Of a stretch of DNA of 64,000 nt, positions 19,507-27,328 are shown piece by piece. Origin of the DNA: Bradyrhizobium sp. cir1 (GTDB taxonomy: Bacteria; Pseudomonadota; Alphaproteobacteria; Rhizobiales; Xanthobacteraceae); the NCBI RefSeq assembly GCF_014198245.1, contig NZ_JACIHE010000003.1, forward strand, positions 434,001 to 498,000. The letters run 5' to 3'. The notes beneath the pieces were generated by a model. That model had not been told where the DNA came from. It ran no database searches and saw only the letters and a list, made by a program, of their open reading frames with translations. The position numbers and the translations under genes were made by a program. Every line of letters begins with the position of its first letter. The first letter of the stretch is position 1.

Positions 19507-20445
19507 TCACGGCATGCGGGATTTCGCCAGCACGCAGTGAATGCCCTTGTTGCCGTCGACCAGCTGCGTGACGCGGAGGTCGGCGGCGATCGAGCAGAGC
19601 GTATAGGCATCCTGCGCGCTGAGGCCGCTTTTCTCGCGGATCAGCGCGATCATGTCGCGCAGCGCCGCCTTGGCGGCATCGTCGAGATCTTCGTCGAATC
19701 CCATGGTGATCCAGTCGGACGCCGTCTCGGCGCGCGGCGAGGTGAGACGACGATCGCGGCGGACGTGGAATTCGAAGGTGCCGGTGAGCGCGGCCTCGAT
19801 CGCGGTCAGGCAGACCTCGCCGTCGCCCTGCAGCGCGTGGCCGTCGCCGGCGGAGAACAGCGCGCCCGGCACGAACACCGGAAAATACAGCGTGCTGCCG
19901 GCCCCCAACTCCTTGTTGTCCATGTTGCCGCCGAACGCGCGCGGCTCCTTCGAGGACAGCCGGCCCCATGATGGCGGCGGCGCGACACCGAAATTGCCGA
20001 AGAAGGGAGAGAGCGGCAGCTCCTGGCCCCAGGGAAGCTTTGCGACGTTGCGCGCGCGGTCGAGCGGAATGTGGATGCGGCGGAATTCCGGAAAGTCCTC
20101 CGGCAGGGTACCGAGCGTCGGCACCTGCAGATTCCACCCCCAGTCGCAGCGCAGCTCGATATTCAAGACGCGCACTTCGAGCACGTCGCCCGGCTCGGCC
20201 CCCTCGATGTGGATCGGCCCCGTGAGAAGGTGCGGGCCCGGACCGCGGAAGGCGCTTGCCAGCACCTCCGCATGTCCGGGAACGGTGTCAAAGCCGAGCG
20301 AGGGATCGGGCAGATCGTCCGGCTCGCCCGACAGCGTCTCGATCCTCACCCGGTCTCCGGATGCGATCCGGAGCACCGGCTTCAATCGTCCGTCCCAGAG
20401 TCCCCACTGGACGTTTCCAGGAGTGGATCGCAGGACATGGTCCAT
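19507..20445 (-). CDS. Acetamidase/formamidase family protein
   Basis: 312-residue member of the FmdA/AmdA family, which hydrolyses short amides such as formamide or acetamide to the acid and ammonia. Family features seen are LTGPIHIEGAEPGDVLEV, the acidic GDGHALQGDGEVC segment that carries metal ligands, and FHVRRDRRL. The ATG at 20445 begins the conserved MDHVL; the open frame continues 17 codons upstream into the permease gene and is unlikely to be used. Only 4 bp separate it from the NCS1 permease stop, so both are one operon, and the permease probably brings in the amide substrate or a precursor. Confidence 0.88.
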   Translation of the reverse strand: MDHVLRSTPGNVQWGLWDGRLKPVLRIASGDRVRIETLSGEPDDLPDPSLGFDTVPGHAEVLASAFRGPGPHLLTGPIHIEGAEPGDVLEVRVLNIELRCDWGWNLQVPTLGTLPEDFPEFRRIHIPLDRARNVAKLPWGQELPLSPFFGNFGVAPPPSWGRLSSKEPRAFGGNMDNKELGAGSTLYFPVFVPGALFSAGDGHALQGDGEVCLTAIEAALTGTFEFHVRRDRRLTSPRAETASDWITMGFDEDLDDAAKAALRDMIALIREKSGLSAQDAYTLCSIAADLRVTQLVDGNKGIHCVLAKSRMP

Positions 20446-20449
20446 ACCG

Positions 20450-21868
20450 CTACCTGCCCGCGCTGCTCGCAACGATCGAGGAGGGCGAGGTGACAAGCTT
20501 GCCGAGCCCGAGATAGACGAGGCCCGCTACGCCAATTCCGAACAGCCAGCTCAGATCGGCTCCGCCCAGGAAGTTGATCGAGACCGGTCCCTGCAGCGCG
20601 CCGACGAGGCCGTCCTCCACCAGCCAGCCCGCGACGAGGCCGGCGAAGAACGCGATCATGCCGGCCCAGTTGATGTCGCCATAGGCGCTGGTCTCCGGCG
20701 AGCGGTAGAGCTCGGCGACGTCGATCTCGCCCTTGCGCTTGATGAAGTAGTCGGCGAGCACCACGCCGGCCCACGGGCTCATCCACAAGAGCAGGCTGAT
20801 CATCCAGTTGTCGAACGCTTTCGCGAACGACGGCGCGAAGATGAAGTAGAGGGTGACCAGATAGCCGGCGACGCCGACGATGACGGTGAGCCAGAAGCGC
20901 GAGAATTTCAGCCCCGCGCTCAGCGCTGCCAATGTCGCCGAATAGACGTTGAGGATGTTGGTAGCGATCGGGCCGTGCAGCACCATCAGCAGCACGAGGA
21001 TGCTGACGGGCCCGCCGAACACCGCGCTGACCATCTTGGCGGGATCGGTGTCCAGCGTCGTCGAGGCGATGGTCGCACCTAAGATGCCGAGCCAGACCGT
21101 CGGCACGAACATGCCGATATAGCTGTACCAGAACACGGACTTCGAAGGCGTGCTGCGCGGCACGAAGCGCGAATAGTCGGAGGCCCAGGTCACCCAGGAA
21201 ATGCCCCAGCCGACGCCGATCGCGGTCATCAGCAAGGTCAGCATCGCCATATGCGCACCGGGCGGCAGCGAGGTCGTCAGGCCCCAGTTGACGACGCCGG
21301 GGCGCGTCCAGGCCAAGACGCTCATCAGCACCATGATGGCGATGGTCGGCGGCACCGTGTACTTCTCGAAGGTGCGGATCGCGTAGAAGCCGTAGATGCC
21401 GATCAGCACCTGCGCCGCCATCACCAGCGTGATGACGACGATCTCGATCAGCCAGGTATCGGGCACGCCGAACTGGCCGAGGATGCCCATCGAGACCTTC
21501 ACCGGGAAATAGGTGTTCACGCCGATCCAGCCCAGCGTCATCAGGAACATCAGGATGCTGGGCAGGTAGGCGCCGCGAACGCCGAAGGCGGACCGGCTCA
21601 GCACCATCTGGTTCACGCCGGTCTTGTGTCCCATCACCGTGAAGGTCGCGAAGATCGCGCAGCCCACGATGTTGCCGAGCACGATGACCGCGATCGTCTC
21701 CATCAGGCCGAGCTTGAGGATGATTCCGAGCGCGCCGAGCGCCCAGTTGACCGGCGCGATGTTGGCGCCGGCCCAAATCCACATCTGCTGCGGCCCGGTC
21801 GAGTCCCGGTCCGCATCGGGAATTGGTTCGATGCTGTGAATATCAGCGCGAAGTTCGGAATCCGTCAT
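20450..21868 (-). CDS. NCS1-family nucleobase/hydantoin:cation symporter
   Basis: 472-residue transporter of the NCS1 family (uracil, cytosine, allantoin and benzyl-hydantoin permeases). About 12 hydrophobic segments can be seen; the first contains MWIWAGANIAPVNWALGALG, a region that helps form the cation and substrate sites in this family. I chose the ATG at 21868 because GGGGGA lies just upstream; a TTG four codons earlier is possible. The gene starts 13 bp from a palindrome shared with the marR-amidohydrolase gap. Because the window also encodes two cyclic-amide hydrolases, hydantoins or related ring amides are attractive substrates, but nucleobases cannot be excluded. Confidence 0.9.
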   Translation of the reverse strand: MTDSELRADIHSIEPIPDADRDSTGPQQMWIWAGANIAPVNWALGALGIILKLGLMETIAVIVLGNIVGCAIFATFTVMGHKTGVNQMVLSRSAFGVRGAYLPSILMFLMTLGWIGVNTYFPVKVSMGILGQFGVPDTWLIEIVVITLVMAAQVLIGIYGFYAIRTFEKYTVPPTIAIMVLMSVLAWTRPGVVNWGLTTSLPPGAHMAMLTLLMTAIGVGWGISWVTWASDYSRFVPRSTPSKSVFWYSYIGMFVPTVWLGILGATIASTTLDTDPAKMVSAVFGGPVSILVLLMVLHGPIATNILNVYSATLAALSAGLKFSRFWLTVIVGVAGYLVTLYFIFAPSFAKAFDNWMISLLLWMSPWAGVVLADYFIKRKGEIDVAELYRSPETSAYGDINWAGMIAFFAGLVAGWLVEDGLVGALQGPVSINFLGGADLSWLFGIGVAGLVYLGLGKLVTSPSSIVASSAGR

Positions 21869-21880
21869 GACATCCCCCAA

Positions 21881-21898
21881 TACGAAGCACGCTTCGCA
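21881..21898. promoter_or_regulatory. Palindromic operator before the NCS1 permease
   Basis: TACGAAGCACGCTTCGCA, inverted half-sites TACGAAGC and GCTTCGCA. It ends 13 bp upstream of the NCS1 start, next to the ribosome site, where binding would block transcription. The same palindrome occurs twice at 22726-22767. A lone half-site TGCGAAGC is at 21927-21934. Confidence 0.6.
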
Positions 21899-22134
21899 TC
21901 ATCGCAGCATAAATCGTGCCATTGGTTGCGAAGCGGCCGGGCAGGGCGCGCGCCGATACCGGATGCAGCGTGGCTAGCGCCGGATGCACCTGCGATTTCA
22001 AGTGCGGGCCATGCTCAAGCGCCGGCTCGCTGCGGCACGTCCGACTTGCCGGCGAGCGGCGGAGATCGTTGCACGAGCGAGCAGCGGTACGATGATAAAT
22101 TGAGCAGCCCAACTCAAAAGCGCAGCAATCGCGC

Positions 22135-22644
22135 CTAGTTGAATAGGGCAGCGGAACTGTCGCGACTTGGGTTGCCGGCCACGATGCGCTGCATCATCTC
22201 GATGAAGAGCGCCTGTTCCCGCTCGCTCAAATCGCCGAGCGTCGCACGATGCGCCCGCCGCGCCGCGCCCTCGATCTTGACCAGCAGCGCGGCGCCGGCC
22301 GGCGTCAATCGGCACAACCGCGCGCGCCGATCGTCCTTGTTCACGGCACGCTCGACCAGGTTCCGGGCGGCGAGCCGCTTCAGCGCGCCGGTCGTCGTGG
22401 TCCGATCCAGCGCAATATCGGCCGCCAAAGTGGTCTGATCGGCGGTTTCGCGCACCGCCAGCGCCGAGAGCAGGCTGTATTGCAGCGGTGTGACCTCGAA
22501 TTCACCGCAAGCGTCCTGAAACAGCGCGACGTGAATCTGGTGCAGCCGCCGGATCAGATAGCCGGGTCGTTGCGACAATGGCCAGGGGCGGTGCTTGCCC
22601 CCGCTGCGACTTTTCCTGGCTTGCCGCAATGCACTCTCTCCCAA
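22135..22644 (-). CDS. MarR family transcriptional regulator
   Basis: Up to 169 residues. A winged helix-turn-helix of the MarR type is clear: TPLQYSLLSALAVRETADQTTLAADIALDRTTTTGALKRLAARNLVER, with the wing VNKDDRRARLCRLTPAG. There is no ATG at the N-terminus; the drawn start is a TTG at 22644, and a TTG at 22629, preceded by GGGAGAGAG, is an equally good candidate. The basic leader (RQARKSRSGGKHRPW) is unusual. It lies between the NCS1 permease and the divergent amidohydrolase. Palindromes of the size MarR dimers bind occur before both neighbours, so it probably represses them until a ligand, perhaps a pathway substrate, is bound. Confidence 0.9.
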   Translation of the reverse strand: MGESALRQARKSRSGGKHRPWPLSQRPGYLIRRLHQIHVALFQDACGEFEVTPLQYSLLSALAVRETADQTTLAADIALDRTTTTGALKRLAARNLVERAVNKDDRRARLCRLTPAGAALLVKIEGAARRAHRATLGDLSEREQALFIEMMQRIVAGNPSRDSSAALFN

Positions 22645-22725
22645 CCCAGAACTACGTCGCGCTTAGCTCGATTCGAACAAGCCCGCCACCACCCGATCAT
22701 GGCATGATGCTTGCTTTTGTCAAAA

Positions 22726-22743
22726 TACGAAGCATACTTCGTA
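22726..22743. promoter_or_regulatory. Palindromic operator, distal copy (marR-amidohydrolase gap)
   Basis: TACGAAGCATACTTCGTA; the outer seven bases on each side are perfectly inverted. It lies about 70 bp upstream of the amidohydrolase start and about 80-100 bp from the marR start, so it can serve both divergent promoters. Confidence 0.65.
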
Positions 22744-22749
22744 TCCAAA

Positions 22750-22767
22750 TGCGAAGCATGCTTCGTA
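22750..22767. promoter_or_regulatory. Palindromic operator, proximal copy (marR-amidohydrolase gap)
   Basis: TGCGAAGCATGCTTCGTA; perfect inverted repeat except for one base pair near the ends. Its centre is 24 bp from that of the distal copy, about two helical turns, so two dimers could bind on nearly the same face. Confidence 0.65.
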
Positions 22768-22814
22768 ATTCGAGAGCGGGGCAACCGCCTGCGCAAGAGC
22801 TTAAGGAGAGCGCC

Positions 22815-24092
22815 ATGTCCGTCACAGCCAGCTTCGACCTTCTGCTGCGAGGCGGTCGCGTGATTTGCCCGGCCTCCGGTGTCGATGGCATCAAAGACGT
22901 TGCCATCCGGGGCGGCAAGATCGCGGCGGTCGCGGCGGACATCCTGCCGACCAGCGCGAAGGAGGTGGTCGATGTCAGCGGCAAGCTGGTGCTGCCCGGG
23001 CTGATCGACACCCACGCGCATGTCTATCAATATGTCTCCGGCCGCTTCGGCATGAACCCCGACATGGTCGGCGTGCAGTCGGGCGTGACGACGCTGGTCG
23101 ACCAGGGCGGGCCGTCCTGCATGACGCTGCCGGGCTTTCGCCATTTCATCGCGGAGCAAGCGGCCTCGCGCGTCTATGCGTTTATCTCCGCCTATCTCGT
23201 CGGCGGATTGGAGGGACACTACTATCCGCAGCTCTACAGCCCCGACGGCGTCGACATCGATGCGACGGTCAAGGCGGCGACGGCCAATCTCGACATCGTG
23301 CGCGGCATCAAGGCCCATGCCGAGATCGGCGGCTTCGCGCGTTGGGGCATTCGCGTCATCGAGATGGCGGCGGAGATCGGCAAGCGCGCCGACCTGCCCG
23401 TCTATGTGCATTTCGGCCAGCTCTGGGGGCTGCCCGAGAGCGGCGCCAATGGCGAGGATGCCGACACCATCCTCACCCGCGTGATCCCGCTCTTGCGCGA
23501 GGGCGACATTCTCGCACATCCCTTCACGCGCCATCCCGGCGGCTTCGTCAACCGCGAGGGCGAGGTGCACCCGGTGATCCAGGCCGCGCTCGATCGCGGC
23601 CTCAAGGTCGATGTCGGCCACGGCAGCCACTTCTCCTACCGGCTCGCCAAGAAGGCGATCGCCGCCGGCATCATTCCGACCACGCTGGGCGCCGACATTC
23701 ACGGCTACAACACCCATGTGCCCGCGCCGGCCGGAACGCCCGACCAGCATGAGGACGACGAGAACCATCCGTTCGCGGGCCAGGCCAAGTTCAGCCTGGT
23801 GCAGGCCATGAGCTCGATGATGGCGCTCGGCCTGTCGCTGGAGCAGGTGGTGCCGATGGTCACCTCCAATCCCGCAAAAATGCTCGGACGCAGCAGCGAG
23901 ATCGGCGCGCTCAAGGTCGGCATGGACGCCGACGTCTCCGTGCTCGCGGAGCAGAACGGCCGCTTCGTCCTGAAGGACAATGAGAAGAACGAGGTGATCG
24001 CCGAGCGTCTGCTGCAGCCGGCCTTCTGCCTGCGCGCAGGCACGCGCTTCGACGCGGTCGCGCCGATCCTGCCGCAAGCCGTCGCGGCGTAA
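22815..24092 (+). CDS. Amidohydrolase/deacetylase-family metallohydrolase
   Basis: 425-residue metal-dependent hydrolase of the amidohydrolase superfamily. Typical elements are LLRGGRVICPASG at the N-terminus, the metal-binding H67 and H69 (DTHAHVYQY), a GIKAHAE segment that may supply the bridging lysine, and later histidines in AHPFTRHPGG and DVGHGSHFSY with an aspartate in TLGADIHGYNTH. It is closer to the dihydroorotase/deacetylase-like EF_0837 group than to the hydantoinase at 3883. The ATG at 22815 has a strong AAGGAGAG site. It is preceded by two operator palindromes and followed 9 bp later by a molybdenum hydroxylase, which suggests ring hydroxylation followed by ring opening. Substrate unknown. 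Confidence 0.85.
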   Translation: MSVTASFDLLLRGGRVICPASGVDGIKDVAIRGGKIAAVAADILPTSAKEVVDVSGKLVLPGLIDTHAHVYQYVSGRFGMNPDMVGVQSGVTTLVDQGGPSCMTLPGFRHFIAEQAASRVYAFISAYLVGGLEGHYYPQLYSPDGVDIDATVKAATANLDIVRGIKAHAEIGGFARWGIRVIEMAAEIGKRADLPVYVHFGQLWGLPESGANGEDADTILTRVIPLLREGDILAHPFTRHPGGFVNREGEVHPVIQAALDRGLKVDVGHGSHFSYRLAKKAIAAGIIPTTLGADIHGYNTHVPAPAGTPDQHEDDENHPFAGQAKFSLVQAMSSMMALGLSLEQVVPMVTSNPAKMLGRSSEIGALKVGMDADVSVLAEQNGRFVLKDNEKNEVIAERLLQPAFCLRAGTRFDAVAPILPQAVAA

Positions 24093-24101
24093 GGCCCGGC
24101 G

Positions 24102-26495
24102 GTGAAGGAGGGCGCGGAGTTGCGCAACGAGCGAGAGTTTCCTTCGGGCAAGTCCGGGCAGGGCGTGGGCGCACGGCTGCCGCGCAAGGAGGACGACCGC
24201 CTGATGCGCGGCCGTGGCCTCTATGTCGGCGACGTCAGGCTCGCTGGCCTTCAGGACGTTGCCTTCGTCCGCAGCCCGCTGGCGCATGCACGCATTCGCG
24301 GCATCCACGTGCCCGAGCGCTATCGCGATCGCGTCTTCACGGCGGCCGATCTCGTCGGCATCAAGCCGATCCGCGCGGTGTCGGGACTTCCCGGTTTCAA
24401 GATTTCGGAGCAGCCGGTGCTGGCGACCGGCAAGGTGCGTCAGGTCGGCGAGCTCGTCGCGATGTGCCTCGCGCCGACGCGGGCCGAGGCGGAGGACATC
24501 GCGGCCTCCGTGACGCTCGATCTGGAGGAGTTGCCCGCGATCACCGACATGCTGAAGGCCCGCGAGCCCGGCTCGGCGCTGGTGCACGAGCATTGGGGCG
24601 ACAACGTCTTCCTGGAGACCAACTACGAGGTCGACATCTCCGCCGCGCTCGATGCGCCGATCAAGGTAACGCGCGAGATCTCGACCGCGCGGCAATGCAT
24701 GTCGCCGCTGGAAGGCCGCGGCGTGGTCGCGACCTTCGATTCCCGGCTGGACCAGCTCACGCTGCATTCGGCGGCTCAGATGCCGCACATCACGCGCAGC
24801 GGCCTTGCTGAATGCCTCGGCATGGAGGAGAGCCAGATCCGCGTCATCTCGCCCGACGTCGGCGGTGGTTTCGGCCACAAGGGCATTCTGCTGCCGGAAG
24901 AGGTCTGCCTGTCCTGGCTGACGATGCGCTGCGGCCATCCCGTGCGCTGGCTCGAAGATCGCCGCGAGCATCTCGTCGCCAGCTCCAACTGCCGCGAGCA
25001 CCATTACAGGATCACGGTCTATGCTGACCGCGACGGCAGCTTGCGAGGCATCGATTGCGAGGCGACCGTGGATTCCGGCGCCTACTCGTCCTATCCGTTC
25101 TCGGCCTGCTTGGAGGCCGCGCAGGTCGCCAGCATCCTGCCGGGTCCTTACAAGATGCCGGCCTACCGTTGCCGCACCTTCTCGGTCGCCACCAACAAAT
25201 GCCCGATCCTGCCGTATCGCGGCGTTGCGCGCACCGGCGTCTGCTTCGCACTGGAGCTGATGCTCGACCTCGTGGCGGCCGAGGCCGGCCTCGAGCCCGG
25301 CGAAGTGCGGCTGCGCAATCTGGTGCGCCCCGAGCAGATGCCGTTCGACAACATCACGAAGAAGCATTTCGACAGCGGCGATTATCCGGAAGCGATGCGG
25401 CGCGCGCTCGCCGCGATCGACATCGACGCCATCCGCACCAGGCAAAAGCAGGGCACGCCCGACGGCCGCCGCATCGGCGTCGGCGTCTCCATCTATTGCG
25501 AGCAGGCCGCGCACGGCACTTCCGTTTATTCCGGCTGGGGCATTCCGATGGTGCCGGGTCACGAGCAGGCCTCGGCGCGGCTGACGCCGGACGGCGGCCT
25601 CGAACTGCGCGTCGGCGTGCATTCGCACGGGCAGGGCATGGAGACCACGCTCGCCCAGGTCGCGCATGAGATCCTCGGCGTCGACGTCGCAAACATCCGC
25701 ATCATCCTCGGCGACACCGCGATGACGCCTTATTCGACCGGTACCTGGGGCTCGCGCTCGATGGTGATGGCGGGCGGCGCGGTCGCAACCGCCAGCCGCG
25801 AGCTCGGCGAACGTGCCCGGCGCATCGGCGCGAAATTGTTACAGCACGATCCGGCCTCCGTGGTGTTGCAGAATGGCGAGGTGCGCGGCGTCAACGGCAG
25901 CGTCAGCCTGAAGGCGATCGCCCACACCTGGTATCGCCGCCCGCAGGACTTGCCGGCCGATGTCGATCCCGGCGGGCTGGAGGTGACGCAAGGCTACAAG
26001 CCCGTGCGCGACAGCGGGACGTTCAGCTACGCTGCCCATGCGGCCGTCGTCGCCGTCGATCCTGATCTCGGCGAGGTGGAAATTCTTGATTACGTGATCG
26101 TCGAGGATGGCGGCGTGCTGGTCAATCCGCTCGTCGTCGACGGCCAGATCTATGGCGGCCTCGCCCAAGGTATCGGCACCGCGCTCTACGAGGAAATGCC
26201 GTTCGATGCCTCCGGCCAGCCGCTGGCAACGACGCTCGCCGACTATCTGCTGCCCGGGCCGACCGAAGTTCCCGCCGCGCGCCTCGACCACATGGAGACG
26301 CCGTCGCCCTATACGCAGTTCGGCGTGAAGGGCATCGGCGAGGGCGGAGCGATCGCGCCGCCGGCCGCCATCGCCAACGCCGTCAACGACGCGCTGCGCC
26401 CGCTCGGCGTCGAGCTGATGCAGTCGCCGATCACGCCGCATCGGATTGTCGCAGCGGTGCTGGCCGCGCGCGCGACCGAGAGGAGCGCGGCATGA
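24102..26495 (+). CDS. Molybdenum hydroxylase, molybdopterin-binding large subunit
   Basis: 797-residue large subunit of the xanthine dehydrogenase/CO dehydrogenase family, which hydroxylates N-heterocycles, aldehydes or CO using water as oxygen source. Seen are the N-terminal RLPRKEDDRLMRGRGLYVGD, the SPDVGGGFGHKG molybdopterin segment, and the GIGEGGAIAPP motif with the catalytic Glu at residue 747. The loop that reads AYxCSFR in true CO dehydrogenase is PYRGVARTGVC here, so CO oxidation is unlikely. The start is a GTG at 24102, but AAGGAGG just after it points to a TTG at 24120 as a real alternative. It overlaps the FAD subunit gene by 4 bp. Confidence 0.92.
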   Translation: MKEGAELRNEREFPSGKSGQGVGARLPRKEDDRLMRGRGLYVGDVRLAGLQDVAFVRSPLAHARIRGIHVPERYRDRVFTAADLVGIKPIRAVSGLPGFKISEQPVLATGKVRQVGELVAMCLAPTRAEAEDIAASVTLDLEELPAITDMLKAREPGSALVHEHWGDNVFLETNYEVDISAALDAPIKVTREISTARQCMSPLEGRGVVATFDSRLDQLTLHSAAQMPHITRSGLAECLGMEESQIRVISPDVGGGFGHKGILLPEEVCLSWLTMRCGHPVRWLEDRREHLVASSNCREHHYRITVYADRDGSLRGIDCEATVDSGAYSSYPFSACLEAAQVASILPGPYKMPAYRCRTFSVATNKCPILPYRGVARTGVCFALELMLDLVAAEAGLEPGEVRLRNLVRPEQMPFDNITKKHFDSGDYPEAMRRALAAIDIDAIRTRQKQGTPDGRRIGVGVSIYCEQAAHGTSVYSGWGIPMVPGHEQASARLTPDGGLELRVGVHSHGQGMETTLAQVAHEILGVDVANIRIILGDTAMTPYSTGTWGSRSMVMAGGAVATASRELGERARRIGAKLLQHDPASVVLQNGEVRGVNGSVSLKAIAHTWYRRPQDLPADVDPGGLEVTQGYKPVRDSGTFSYAAHAAVVAVDPDLGEVEILDYVIVEDGGVLVNPLVVDGQIYGGLAQGIGTALYEEMPFDASGQPLATTLADYLLPGPTEVPAARLDHMETPSPYTQFGVKGIGEGGAIAPPAAIANAVNDALRPLGVELMQSPITPHRIVAAVLAARATERSAA

Positions 26496-27328
26496 AACCG
26501 GCGCCCTTTGCTTATGAGCGTCCGCGCGATCTCAATGCCGCGCTGTCGATGCTGGCAGCAGGCAACGGGTCGGCAAAGATCATCGCCGGCGGCCAGTCGC
26601 TCGGTCCCATGCTCAATCTGCGGCTGGTACAGCCGGAGCTGATTATTGACATCTCCGGCCTTGTCGAGCTCAAGCGCGCCGAGATTTCCGGCGGCGAGCT
26701 CGTGCTGGGCGCCCTGGTTACGCATGCCGACATCGAGGACGGTCGCACCGCCGACGTGACGCGCGGCGCCATGCGCGGCGTCGCGACCAATATCGCCTAT
26801 CGCGCAGTGCGCAACCGCGGCACGATCGGCGGCTCGCTCAGCCATGCCGATCCCGCCGCGGACTGGATCTCGGCGCTCGCGGCTCTCGGCGCGCGCGTGA
26901 CGCTGCGCAGCCTTGCCGGTGCGCGATCGATGGCCGTCGAAGCGTTTGTGGTCGGTGCGCTGGAATCCGCGCTGCATGCCAGCGAGATCGTCGAAGCGGT
27001 CCATGTGCCGATGCGCGCGGCGTCGGCGCATTGGGGCTACGCCAAGAGCTGCCGCAAGACCGGCGAGTTCGCCCATGCCATCGGCGCGGTGCTGATCGAT
27101 CCCGCCGCCGCCTCGGCGCGCGTCGTGATCGGTGCCATCGATACGACGCCGATCGTCATCACTGATGCCGCGGAGCTTTTCGGCGGCCGGATCGCCGCCG
27201 ACTACAAGCAGCGTTTTGATGTCCGTGTCGCCGACGCGCTCCTTGCAAAAGCTGGTATCGACGACGCCGCGCAGCGCCACATCCATATCAGCGTGCTGAA
27301 GCGCGCCGTCCTGGAGGCTGGGGCATGA
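26492..27328 (+). CDS. Molybdenum hydroxylase, FAD-binding medium subunit
   Basis: 278-residue CoxM/XdhB-like subunit that passes electrons from the iron-sulfur clusters to the acceptor through FAD. The two FAD-binding motifs AGGQSLGPMLNLRL and GTIGGSLSHADPAAD are both clear, as is the start FAYERPRDLNAALSML. Length matches the family (about 280-290). Overlaps both neighbours by 4 bp, so the three subunits are made together. Confidence 0.93.
   Translation: MKPAPFAYERPRDLNAALSMLAAGNGSAKIIAGGQSLGPMLNLRLVQPELIIDISGLVELKRAEISGGELVLGALVTHADIEDGRTADVTRGAMRGVATNIAYRAVRNRGTIGGSLSHADPAADWISALAALGARVTLRSLAGARSMAVEAFVVGALESALHASEIVEAVHVPMRAASAHWGYAKSCRKTGEFAHAIGAVLIDPAAASARVVIGAIDTTPIVITDAAELFGGRIAADYKQRFDVRVADALLAKAGIDDAAQRHIHISVLKRAVLEAGA

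Noticed and set aside
22554-25667. 1037-codon minus-strand frame opposite the amidohydrolase and molybdenum hydroxylase genes
   Set aside because: Spans two well-supported plus-strand genes, is rich in Arg, His and Asp as expected from antisense of GC-rich codons, and has no recognisable domain.
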